Source: Fremontodendron californicum (Eukaryota; Streptophyta; Magnoliopsida; Malvales; Malvaceae). From it: 64,000 bases of DNA. How positions within the stretch are numbered: position 1 is the stretch's first letter; the number at the start of each line of letters is the position of its first letter. Under the pieces are notes generated by a model that was not told the DNA's origin, did not search any database, and saw only the letters and a program-made list of their open reading frames with translations. The stretch is from contig JAULJL010000035.1 in NCBI GenBank assembly GCA_030761205.1, positions 12,232,001 through 12,296,000 on the forward strand, in the 5' to 3' direction. The position numbers and the translations under genes are program-made. Below are positions 10,780 through 20,740 of this stretch, piece after piece.

Positions 10780-11630
10780 ACCAAACTCACCATCAACCAG
10801 ATACTTATTTTCTTGAAGTATTTTTTTTTTTAGTAAAGTTGTTATTTTAGAGTAGTTTTAAATTCCGAGATTAGAGGAGTGATTATGGTTAGGGGTTTGG
10901 GGTCTTTTTAGAGTAAGAGTATTAAAAGTAAGATATTTACTACTCTTACTATTTTGTATGAATCATTATAATTGTAATACTTAGTTAATTTTAGGGTTTG
11001 GAAACTCATAAGAGCTTAATTGATTGAGATTTAGAAAGAATTTGTCACTAATATGAAAATGTACATATATTTGTGCTGAATGTACATATACTTATGCTAT
11101 ATGTACATACTATTATACTTCTATGTACATAAGTTTATTTTCTTGAAGCTTTTCTTAGTAAAACTATTATTTTAGAGTAGTTTTAGACGATTATGGAAGA
11201 AAGAGGATTATGGTTTGGGGTTTGGGGTTTCTTTATAGCAAGAGTAGTAAAAGTTATATATTTTCTACTCTTACTATTTTGTATTAAATCATTATAATTG
11301 GTATATTTAGGTAATTTTACGGAGTAAAAACACATAAGGGCTTAATTTGGGATTTAGAAAGAATTTTTCACTTATATAAAAATGTACATATGTTTTTGCT
11401 GAATGTACATATAGTTATGCTATATGTACATACTATTATACTTCTATATACATATAACTGAGTTTATTTTTTTGAAGCGTTTCTTAGTAAAGTTGTTATT
11501 TTTAAGAGTAGTTTTAGACTATTTTGGGTGTAGATCAGGGATTAGGATATGAGTTCGGGGCATTTCTATAACAAGAGTAGTAAAAGTTGTATATTTTCTA
11601 CTCTTATTATTTTGAAAATGTACATTAGTT
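10780..11630. repeat. Long-period tandem repeat with TGTACATA motifs
   Basis: Three units of about 330 bp (from about 10795, 11135 and 11460). Each holds TTATTTTCTTGAAG, then TTCTTAGTAAA, GTTGTTATTTTAGAGTAG, a GGGGTTTGGGG-like block, AAGAGTAGTAAAAG and CTACTCTTACTATTTTG. Between the units, clusters of AATGTACATATA, CTATGTACATAC and CTATGTACATA occur at 11056-11130 and 11380-11455. Confidence 0.75.
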
Positions 11631-11631
11631 C

Positions 11632-12360
11632 ATGGTATTAAAAATATTTTTTATTGCAGCACTGAATATTCCGTGTAGGTACATGAATACGAAGGTTGGA
11701 GGTGTTATATTTTCTGTAGCAGCATCGAATCAATGTCTACTTCGTTCAACTTGGCATAATGCTGCATACTTTATGTCTTATATTTGTTATCAAACTTTTT
11801 GTACAACTATGTATAGGGTGCATAGTTATTAAAGATGGTGGGATGTATAGATTGATATTTATCAGATGTGCTGAAGTCTTATACCGGATAAACTTATGTA
11901 TTAAATCAAAGTATATAACTTTATAAACATTGTTATATGAATATATCTCATATTTTAAATGTTTATAACCTTATGACTCCAAATCATGAAGGTATATAAA
12001 TGAGAATAACCTTGTCAAAAAGATTAGGTCCTTTTCATATTTTAAATGCTTCTAATCTTATGACTCCAAAGTTTCATATTTTCTTGTTGTTGCTTTGCAA
12101 CTAGATTCTTGTAGCAAATTCTATTGGATGAAAAGATTTACATATATCCAAAAAAAAGAAATTAAGTATACATATCATAGAAGCATAATGTACATATAGT
12201 TCTAATACTGTGTCTGTGTACATATTTGATAATTATTTTGTACATATTACAAAATCAATATGTACATATAAGAATCAACTATTTTGTACATATTACGGAA
12301 CCGTACATATAAGAATTATATTATATGTACAAATAAGTTTGTTTTGATGATTTGAAAAAG
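11632..12360. other. Pack-MULE interior without a recognised gene
   Basis: An open frame of 66 codons at 11632-11832 (+) shows no family features and is probably chance. TGTACATA-type words recur at about 12189-12305. I see no other structure. Confidence 0.4.
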
Positions 12361-12465
12361 CTTCCCCATTAATGAAGGCATTGTTCTGCACTCTACGGCT
12401 CCCTTCGGATCATCACATGTAACAAATGATCTGTACACAACTGAGCTCAAACTGTCTTGAGGCAT
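12361..12465 (-). pseudogene. Exon-like fragment starting MPQDSLSSVVYRS
   Basis: On the minus strand an acceptor-like TTTGTTACAG (around 12475) precedes ATG at 12465 and a clean frame reading MPQDSLSSVVYRSFVTCDD and continuing PKGAVECRTMPSLMGKL. Composition and lack of stops suggest a real first coding exon, carried in antisense to the other cargo. From memory it resembles the start of an uncharacterised conserved plant protein, but I cannot name the family. It breaks into AT-rich sequence after about 35 codons. Confidence 0.45.
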
Positions 12466-12994
12466 ATTCTGTAACAAAAAAAATATTTATAAAGTCAGAT
12501 GCTTACAAATACTCAAAGACCAAATCCACCAATACAAAATATTTCTCATGAGATGATGCTTACATGCTCTTGATGTTCTAATCAGTCTTTGACATGATTA
12601 TCTGAAATCGACAAAAGCAACACTTGTTCGACTCTGCATTAGTGAAACAACATAAGCAAAAACCTTTATCAGTTGTTGCATGCCACCCTAATAAACAAAA
12701 GCAATGCCATTAAAAAAATTGGAAAAAAAATTCCATTTCCCTTTGAAAGGTTTCAACTTTCAACCTTTAGCTATTAAATTATCTCTGAGAGGTTTATTAT
12801 GCAAACAAATAGTATTGATCATAAATCCAGGAGATAGAGAGAGAGATTAACTTATAGAATTCCATTACATGATTGAAAAAGGATATAAGATTATTAGCAA
12901 ACTAAAGCAAAAGGGTAATCTTTTATGAACAGTAACAACCTTAAGGCAAATGAATCATTTTTTCAATACTTAATGCCTTTTTTTTTTGTCACTA

Positions 12995-13640
12995 TTAAGA
13001 AATGTATATATAGTTTTGTTGAATGTACATACATCAATAGTATATGTACATATTGTTTTACTTCTATGTACATATAAATGGATTTATTTTATTAAAATAT
13101 TTCTTAGTAAAATTGTTATTTTAGACTACTTTTAAATGATTTGGGGTTTAGGGTTGAATTTGTCACAATATAAAAATGTACATATATTTCGCCTACATGT
13201 ACATACAGCAATGCTATATGTACATACTATTTTACAAAATGTACATATAAGTGGACTTATTTTATTAAAATATTTCTTAGTAAAATTGTTATTTTAGACT
13301 ACTTTTAAATGATATGAGGTTTATTTGATTGGGGTTTAAAGTTGAATTTGTCACAATATAAAAATGTACATATATTTCTCCTACATGTACATAAAGTAAT
13401 GCTATATGTACATATTGTTTTACTTTTATGTACATATAAGTGGACTTATTTTATGAAAATATTTCTTAGTAAAATTGTTATTTTAGACTACTTTTAAATG
13501 ATTTGGGGATTATTTGATTGGGATTTAGGGTTGAATTTGTCACAATATAAAAAATGTACATATAGTTTTACTAAATGTACATATCTTTCTAATTAATGTG
13601 CATACTATTATAGTGATATGTACATATAAGCCAGGCTTAG
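12995..13640. repeat. Tandem repeat, period about 180 bp, TGTACATA-rich
   Basis: Four units start near 13000, 13175, 13361 and 13551. Each has AATGTACATATA, a second TGTACATA within 20 bp, TATATGTACATA, a fourth TGTACATATAAG, then TGGACTTATTTTATTAAAAT, TTCTTAGTAAAATTGTTAT and a GGGTTTAGGGTTGAATTTG block. The last unit is partial. Related in sequence to the 330-bp units at 10780-11630. Confidence 0.8.
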
Positions 13641-14142
13641 TTTCAGAATACATAAAGAAAAAAGAATTTTACATAACTAATACCAATTAGTTTACTTTTT
13701 TATGGTTTTTTTTTTTCCCCTTTTTCTTTTGATCTATAACATTACCAATAAGTTAGATAAAAAAGGATAAATCTGCTAATGAAAATTTAGAGTTTCACGG
13801 GTCATTTTCAAGTATTTGTATTACTGCAAAACAATATGTACATATAGCATAACAATATGTACATGTAGCATAATTATATGTACATTCTTACAAACTATAT
13901 GTACTTTTTTATGCTGCCAATTTTTTCATAGCCCTCTATATGCAAGCAAGCGCTTTAAGCAAGCAAACAACAAGTATCAATATCATTTGAATTAAATAGA
14001 GGAACAAGTGAAACAGCTTCACCTAAATGGAACCTAATTGACAACTTCCTATGTTAAAGAACCCATTTCACACTTTCTAAGTTCTGACTGCAACATAATC
14101 GTCACTTCCGACTTAAATTACAGAAAAGCCTAGATTAACTGG

Positions 14143-14208
<66 letters not shown>

Positions 14209-14896
14209 TATATGCATGATACATCCTCCAATCTACTCCATCCCCTGTACTTTTGCGGTTTTGCCAAGCAAGCTAACAGATGTGTATGGATATATATAAA
14301 ATCTATAAAACAATAGATAAACAGAATCAAGTTATAATAACACCTCTTCTACCTTCCCTCCTCAATACCAAGCCTCAAATAAAATCCAATTATCTCAGTC
14401 TAACAGACTCGCCATAAATTTTGAACTCCTAATAGCATTGCTAGCTTTTACCCTAATAATCAAATCATCACAATAAAAAAAAATTCACGTTTTTTTGGAT
14501 AAAATATACACACTTCTTTCTAGTACCATACAGTAACAAACCAAATGTCAAACACAATAAATATCTGAAAATATCATCAGCTCTTAATAAACCCATAAAA
14601 GAAAAAAAATACTATCTGAAAAAAAATATCATCAACAAGAATGTTTTATTACATAAAAAGCCATGAAAAATAATAGTGAAGACAATTAGGCCTAACTATT
14701 TTCCTCTTTTAATTCTTATAAATGACAACACGTTAAAGTTTAATCCTGGAAACTAATTTCCAATTTTGTGAGAAGAGATAGTGAAAAACATATTACCCTT
14801 CCTAATTTTTCTTCCTTATATTTTTCTATCAATGTCAACTACATCTACATTGTCACCATGCTTTAAAATAAACAAATCTTTGACACTTCTAGTTCA
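13641..14896. other. Pack-MULE interior: scattered motifs and microsatellite
   Basis: Three more TGTACATA-like words occur at 13836-13880. A compound microsatellite (TA)n(GA)n occupies about 14146-14204. 14205-14896 has no gene that I can support; its last part may be the degenerate intron of the captured RNA-binding protein gene. Confidence 0.45.
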
Positions 14897-14938
14897 TCAT
14901 AAAATCAAGGAAACAATATATATAGACCAAGTAGTTTT

Positions 14939-15340
14939 TTGCCTGTAACTATACCGATCGTTAATGATCGTGAGACTGGAAGATCCAGAGGCTTCGGATT
15001 CGTTACTTTCCGTGATGAGAAAGCTATGAGGGACGCTATCGAAGGAATGAACGGTCAGGATCTTGACGGAAGGAACATTACCGTCAACGAAGCCCAATCT
15101 CGCAAAAGCGGCGGCGGTGGAGGATTTGGAGGTGGCGGTGGAGGTGGATACGGTCGCGGTGGAGGCGGCGGTGGATATGGTGGTCGCCATGAAGGAGGCT
15201 ATGGTGGTGGACGTCGTGAGGGTGGATATGGTAACGGTGGAGGATATGGAGGCGGCGGACGCCGTGAGGGAGGATATGGTGATGGTGGATCTCGTTACTC
15301 GAGAGGTGGCGGTGCGACCGAAGGAACCTGGAGGTCTTAG
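14939..15340 (+). pseudogene. Captured glycine-rich RNA-binding protein (GRP7-type) 3' exon
   Basis: After a few foreign codons the frame reads IVNDRETGRSRGFGFVTF, the second half of an RRM domain including the RNP1 octamer RGFGFVTF, then FRDEKAMRDAIEGMNG and a Gly/Arg/Tyr-rich tail (GGYGGGRREGGYG) to a TAG at 15338. In GRP7/GRP8 genes an intron lies just before (I/V)NDRETG, so the fragment begins at the second exon. The first half of the RRM (RNP2, start codon) is absent and no AG acceptor remains (CCG precedes ATCGTT). Parent proteins bind RNA in cold, circadian and defence responses. This truncated copy cannot form a full RRM; the ATG at 14939 is fortuitous. It sits inside the Pack-MULE; 3'-UTR-like sequence follows to about 15570. 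Confidence 0.85.
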
Positions 15341-15586
15341 GTTTAGGGTTTAAGTGGGCTTGGCCCTTTTCTGTTGGGTTGGGTTCAGTTATTAGTATTT
15401 GGTTTGATGATGTTACTATGGTTCTGTTACTTGGTTGTCTGTTTCTGCTGTTTGGGTTCCGTATTTCCTTTTTTGACCGATGGTTATGATGCTTCTTTTG
15501 TCACCGGTATTGTTAGTTTTAGAAAATCGTAAACATAAAAATGGAATGAAGTATAACACTCATCTTCTTTTCAAAAAAAAAAAAAC
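15341..15586 (+). other. Captured 3' UTR ending in an A-tract
   Basis: T/G-rich sequence typical of a plant 3' UTR follows the captured stop codon and ends at a 13-base A run (about 15574-15586). The run could be a poly(A) tail, implying capture of a retrocopy, or a genomic A-tract. Confidence 0.4.
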
Positions 15587-16199
15587 AATACAAATTGGTT
15601 ACTGCCAGCCACACTGAAAAAAATCTTAATTTCTTGCATATTTAATTTAGATGGTAGAGATACAGGTCTAATTAATAAAAGAAAATTGCTTAAACAATCA
15701 TTGATTTCCTTAATCATCCAAATCAATCAACAAAATTTACAAACTTTATTAATCCCTAAGTTAGACAATAACATGCCCACAAATAAATTGATAAAGAAAA
15801 AGATTTTTACACTACCACATGCATACAAGCATTTATAGAACCAGATTTATAAAATAAAAAAAAAATTACCTCACCATGTTTTGCTGCTTATTGTTGTCGT
15901 TATGTAAAATTGGACTATTGCCGCTATGTAGATAGGAGAGGGGTGGGGACCAACTTCTGTTGTAAGGGGTATGAGAATAACTGTGTTTCTAATCTCTGAG
16001 AGAGTGTGGAAATGGTTGCGTTTGTGAGAGAGAGATAGATTGTCGAGTGAGAGAGAGAGAAGGGGTATGACAATCGGATATATGGAAGAAATGGGGGAAG
16101 AATAGGAGGAGAATAGGGCAAGGAATGGGAGGTTTATTTCATTAAGGTTAATATTGTCTTTATAATTTTTTTTCTAACAATTTTTTCTTTTTTCATTTC

Positions 16200-16277
16200 C
16201 TTTTTTTAAATTATTCTATGACATTAGACTATTGAGTAATTAATCTATTATAGATAGTATGTTTTTCAAATTTTTTC
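16200..16277. repeat. Right terminal inverted repeat of the Pack-MULE
   Basis: Reverse complement of the left end. It is followed directly by AATAATTTT (16278-16286), the second copy of the target duplication. AT-rich sequence of paralogous block A resumes at 16278. Confidence 0.85.
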
Positions 16278-16430
16278 AATAATTTTTTATTAAGTAATAC
16301 ATAATTATATTCAAATTTATCAAAAATTTAAGATTAATTTTTTATAAATTGATAATTTTTTTTCTTTTAATTTATGTAAGTATTTGGATAAAAAAGTAAT
16401 TATATAAAAATAAAATTATCACTCCTGCAT

Positions 16431-17219
16431 CGCATGAAATTAAAGTTAGTACTATTTAAGAATACTAACCATCAAGATTGCATATGAAATTAGAGTGAAA
16501 TCAAGCAATCAATGTTCCATTTAAGAATACTAACCATGAAGATTGCATATGAATCAGATATGACAACATCACCATCAACTAGAACGGGAACAAAATGGAG
16601 AGGGTTCAACTTCTCAAACTCTGTAACACAAACGGAATTTTATTAGATTTTCACTCTAAATATTACTATATAATAGGGCTTATCTCACTCTCTTCTTTGA
16701 GTTCACCTGGAGTAAACTGCTCCCTTTTGCAATGTTCACCGCTTTGTACTCGTATGGAATCACTACAAATCCATAAAAACCCATAGCACATTCATGAAAA
16801 CCAGTAAATTATTGTTTCAACAAAAAAATCGTTCATAATTCAGAAATTACTGGAAACCTAGTTAAATTCGGAGTGAATACTTGCGGAAACCAAAATCAAG
16901 TACAAAATTGGATATCTTAAATTGTTAGAAAGAAACAAAGAGGGATCGACTAGGATTTGCTTATTTGAAAGGAAATTTGGCAACTTAGAAAATCCAAGGA
17001 AAAAAGAAGAATTTTTTTTTTTTTTTTTGTAGATGAGTGAGTCGGAAATGATAAAAGCATGTGAGAGTAATTGTGAGAATGTTTGAAATTTTGTTTGGTA
17101 ACCTAGAAATTTCAAATAAAATTTCGGATAATGAATGAGAAAGGGAAATTTTCTGGAAAATTTTTTAGAGAGAAGAGAAGATGATTTTTGGGGAAATTTT
17201 TTTATTCGATAAAGTTGAA
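16431..17219. other. Intergenic stretch, no gene supported
   Basis: Two diverged direct repeats share TTTAAGAATACTAACCAT and AGATTGCATATGAA (about 16455-16490 and 16520-16555). Open frames at 16595-16786 and 16858-17115 lack family features. No terminal repeats were found. Confidence 0.4.
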
Positions 17220-17382
17220 CATTGGGTTTACCGAGTTTTTGTTGGGCGATAATGCCTGCGAAACAATTGTTTTTGCTGGCGGTTGTTTAACGCTGGTGAA
17301 GATTTTGAACTTTTTTGACAGCTTCGGCGGTTAACTGAACTATGATCACCAAAGTATCAGCAAAAATTGTTTTCTTGTAGTG
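17220..17382. mobile_element. CACTA-type terminal fragment
   Basis: The right edge is ATTGTTTTCTTGTAGTG, the reverse complement of a canonical CACTACAAGAAAAC end, preceded by GC-richer sequence with GCTGGCGGTT and AGCTTCGGCGGTTAAC words. No matching left end lies within reach, so this is a truncated or solo end. The following AGT would be the target duplication. Confidence 0.5.
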
Positions 17383-17399
17383 AGTTAAACTGAAATTTT

Positions 17400-17880
17400 A
17401 AAGCCTTAGAGTGTGTTTGGAGGAGAGATTTGGAGGAGGGATTTTATTTTAAAAGTTCAAAAATAAATTTACTTGTTTGGATAAAAATAAGGAAGAATTT
17501 CAAAATTTATAAGGAATTTGAAAAATGTATTTGAGCACTTCAAATTTTCCTTTGAAATTTCACCTAAAGAGGCGATTTTTCAAAATTAATCCAAATCTCT
17601 TTTCATTTTATTCCAACATGACCCACTATAAAATAAAAAATTAAAAAAATAAATTATTATTTTATTTAACTATAATATATATTTTTTATTTTTATATTTA
17701 TATTTATATTTATTAATAATATCTATATATTTTACGAATCTAATGATACCGATATTATATTTTTTTATACATTTTTTTTATTTTTCATTATTTTTCTTTT
17801 ATAATTATTTTTTATTTTATGAAATTTCAATAGTCTAAATTTCCTTCTAAAAAACATTTATCCAAACAAAATAATTACAA
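17400..17880. mobile_element. Possible MITE with GTGTTTGGA / ATCCAAACA ends
   Basis: The left side AGTGTGTTTGGAGGAGAG and the right side CATTTATCCAAACAAAATA are roughly inverted, the pattern of many hAT/PIF MITEs of plants. The interior is AT-rich with no coding potential. Ends and target duplication are not resolved. Confidence 0.35.
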
Positions 17881-18587
17881 ATACTAACATCTTGATTTTA
17901 CTATAAGGACGGATAATCAATCAGTTAAAAATTTTCTTAAGAAAAAGAAAAATGAAACTAATCCAAAAAGGATTAGATGGTATATTTTTCTTTGTCAATA
18001 TCAATTTAGTGTTGAAGATATAAAATGTTCTAACAATTTTGTTGCTGATTATTTGAGCAGGAAAAAGTTGAGCTGAAAAAATAATCATGAATCCAATAGA
18101 GAAAGGAAAAAAAAAAAGTCCAATAAGAATAGACTACTATCAAAATGAAATCTAAAAAAAGTGATTCTTTTTCTTCTAATCCAAAAAGGATATAAAATAT
18201 TTTAAAGTTACTTGTTAAACAATTTATAATAACTGAATTTTTTTAAAAAAATATTTAAAAAAGAAAAGGTTATTTTTAAAAATTGAAAAAATGTGAAATT
18301 AAATTATTTTAATTATTTTAAAAAATATTACAAAAAATTATTTTTTTTTTATTTTTTTACTTTTTAAAAATATTTATTAATTTTTTTCTTTAAATTAATA
18401 CACATGGAATCATTATGTGGTGTCACATGTTATCATTATTTTTTTTAAATAGTATTATTTTTATTTTGAAAATTAAAATAATAATTTTTTGTTAATACAT
18501 GTGGCATCATTATATGGTATCATGTGTCAAATTTTCATTGGATATAAAAGTCACGTCACCAATACTTAACATTATTACTGGTTGATA
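17881..18587. other. AT-rich intergenic DNA
   Basis: 17940-18080 carries a short stretch whose codons suggest a retroelement remnant (TAAAATGTTCTAACAATTTTG...GATTATTTGAGCAGGAAA resembles a copia RNase H end), too short to call. 18390-18540 contains two diverged copies of ACATGTGGCATCATTATATGG-like words. No gene. Confidence 0.3.
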
Positions 18588-20093
18588 CTATAATAACTCA
18601 TGAAGTGAAACTTTAAGTATCAAAATAAATATTTTTAGAGTATAATTTGACAAATTTGATAAACTTAAACACCATTCATGAATCTTATAAGGTAAAGTAC
18701 AAATTAACCGACAAGTGTTACAATAACATGAAAGTTCCTTAAGATTATGGCAATTATTATTAATTATTATTATACTAATAAAGCAAGAACCTAAGTCTCT
18801 CCTAGGGGTAAACCTCAATAAGAGATCGTAAACCAAGTATAGCCGTATAGGAGTAATTTTATAGTCACAAAAACCAGCAGCAAAAAACAGTTTAGCCCAC
18901 TCTTCCTCCTGTCTCTCTTTTCCGGTCACCAACACCATCATCAGCATGTCGAAGAAGAGCTGCGTTTCAATGGAGGCTTCATCATTCACTTTCTCATTCT
19001 CCATCAATACCATGTCTATTATAATCACCTTCCCTCCCACCTTGTCTCGGCTTGAAATTGCCTCTTTACATCGTTTCAGAATCCTCAAGCATTCTTCGTC
19101 ATTCCAGTCGTGCAGTATCCACTGTTTAATTATCATTAAGAATCAGCTCAAAAACACAAATCATTCACTGAGCCAAATGCTATGATTGTGAACTACATAT
19201 TTAAAGTGAATAACCTAAATTGGTCATGTTTTCACCCTAATCATTGAATTAATGTGTGCAAAGATACCTAAAAAGGAGATTATGAGAATAAATTTAGTAA
19301 AAACCTTTAGTAAAACTGCGTCTGCAGCTGGAACTGCCTCAAACATGTCTCCTCCAACATATTTCAAGTTCCCACTGCATTGCAGGCCAGCAACAACATG
19401 AGGAAGATCAAACACAGTGCACTCCAAGTGTGGAAATGCATCAGCAATGGCCTTGCCCAGGGTTCCGGTGCCACCCCCAACATCCACCAGTGAGTTCAAT
19501 CCATTAAACGCCCCCTTACACTTGTCAATCAGAATGCCGGTAATCAATCGAGCATCGCTAGCCATGCCTTCATTAAAAAAATTGCTGAGCTTTGGGTCGT
19601 TGCCACCATAGTCCCAAAATGTCTTTCCATGTGCGGTATCAAATGGGGTAGGATCAGCATTTTGGAACCAGGTGCCTAGAAAATGCCAAGGCTTTGTTAA
19701 AATAGGGTCCAGCATAACTTTCAAAAATGGTGTTACACTCAAGGGATCACCCTTAAGCAGGAGACGAGAAGCGTTGGTAAGAACATAGCCTTCTTCTTGG
19801 GCTTTATTGCCCAGCTTTTGATGTGCAAAGAAGCCCGAGTGAACTAAAATGCGCATGAGCCTGTAGATGTTGCACACTTTGGTAGGGTTGAGCGTCGGCA
19901 GTGCAGCAACCAGCTCGGTAAAAGTCATGGGCTTGCCATGGTTTTGAATGATATCTGGAATGCCTAAATCAATTGCACACTTTAGAGACATGGAGTTTAT
20001 GAAGTTCAACATGTGGTTCCACACGTGAGCTTGAGCTTGAAGTAGCTCATTCGAATGCTCCCCATTGACATTGACCATATCCATCTTAGCCAA
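18588..20093 (-). CDS. Plant class I O-methyltransferase (two exons, frameshifted C-terminus)
   Basis: Exon 1 runs 20093-19305, intron 19304-19122 (183 bp, GT donor, AG acceptor, phase 0), exon 2 from 19121. An N-terminal dimerisation domain (residues 1-115, SLKCAIDLGIPDII) precedes the SAM-binding motif LVDVGGGTG (202-210), FDLPHVV (228-234), GGDMFEAVP (247-255) and the catalytic-base segment ILHDWNDEEC, with His267 matching the conserved histidine of COMT/IOMT enzymes. EEEWAKLFFAAGF follows. These cytosolic enzymes methylate hydroxyls of flavonoids, stilbenes or isoflavones; the substrate cannot be read here. An intact family-length protein of 366 aa would end at 18802-18804 (RSLIEVYP), but an 8-bp insertion at 18837-18852 shifts the frame after KITPI, replacing the last 11 residues with about 85 foreign ones to a stop at 18588. 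The enzyme may be impaired; a truncated paralogue lies at 53620. Confidence 0.85.
18837..18852 (-). other. 8-bp footprint-like duplication in O-methyltransferase exon 2
   Basis: Coding-strand reading TCCTATACGGCTATAC, where the paralogous exon (about 53656) has one TCCTATAC. The added octamer GGCTATAC equals TCCTATAC with its first two bases changed. This is the form left after excision of a transposon with an 8-bp target duplication (hAT type). It causes the frameshift. Confidence 0.65.
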
Positions 20094-20579
20094 GGTCTTT
20101 CTATTTTGCTATGAACCAGCATAGCACTGAAATATGCTATTTATATACTTTAAAATAGTTGTGTGGTTGGGGAAGGTTACTATAGAGCTGGCGTTCTTAA
20201 ACTAATATGACTTAAAATCAAGTGGCTGAATTAATTAATACAAGTGATATAAAAATAAAATACAAATTAATAAAAAGCCATAATGGATGATGTCATATAG
20301 TGTCGGGTTGTCAGCTAAGGTTCCGTTGAATAAAAATATGTGGAGCTGATTGTCATTGACTTCATCACGGAATATGTATGTTTGCGGTCTCAGATTAGAC
20401 TTTAGACAATAAATTTTCATGTTATTTATGAAACTATTTTATTATTTATTTATTTATTTATTAAAAATATAAAAATAATTTTAATAATTAATATAAATTA
20501 AATGAACCTAAACTGGTTCTAATTAGAGGTGGCAAAATGAATCCGAACCCGAAAACCCGCCCAGAAAAACTTGAACCTG

Positions 20580-20740
20580 AACCCGCCCAAACCCGATTTG
20601 ACTAAAAAGTCAAAAACCCGAACCCGAATAGGCCCGAACTCGAATGGGCCCGAACCCGAATGGGCCCGAAACCGAATGAGCCCGAACCCGAATGGACCCG
20701 AACCCGAGACCGGCCCGAACCCGAACCCGAATTTAATACT
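20580..20740. repeat. 15-bp minisatellite (GGCCCGAACCCGAAT), left copy
   Basis: About eight degenerate copies of a 15-bp unit lie just inside the left end of the hAT element. A matching array in the same strand orientation lies inside its right end. The translations in several frames are repetitive artefacts. Confidence 0.8.

Larger units (their letters stand above)
9083..16277. mobile_element. Pack-MULE with captured gene fragments
   Basis: A 7.2-kb element flanked by the 9-bp direct repeat AATAATTTT (9074-9082 and 16278-16286). Its ends are inverted repeats of roughly 75-80 bp: 9083-9160 aligns with the reverse complement of 16200-16277, sharing AAAAACATACT, TAGATTAATT, CTCAATA, TCTAATGTCATAGAATAATTT in order. 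Weaker similarity continues for about another 50 bp. The matching site near 52786-52794 in the paralogous block is uninterrupted (one AATAATTTT), proving insertion. No transposase is visible. Cargo: a glycine-rich RNA-binding protein fragment (14939-15340), exon-like pieces (9394-9510, 12361-12465) and TGTACATA repeat arrays. Confidence 0.85.
4766..19121. repeat. Paralogous block A (duplicate of 50966-53921), interrupted
   Basis: Pieces of this interval match 50966-53921 in the same order: 4766-4994, 8549-9082, 16278-16430, then 18640-19108 with the second O-methyltransferase exon. Between them lie two MULE insertions (4995-8548, 9083-16277) and sequence without a counterpart (16430-18640). 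The collinearity and shared gene fragment indicate an old segmental duplication about 46 kb apart, later filled with different transposons on each side. Confidence 0.8.

Noticed and set aside
14897..15353. Overlapping long frames on both strands across the glycine-rich fragment
   Set aside because: They are shadows of the GGN-rich coding strand. Only the frame giving RGFGFVTF matches a known family.
18946..19185. Plus-strand frames antisense to the O-methyltransferase exons (also 53668-53944)
   Set aside because: Antisense shadows, conserved only because the coding strand is conserved.
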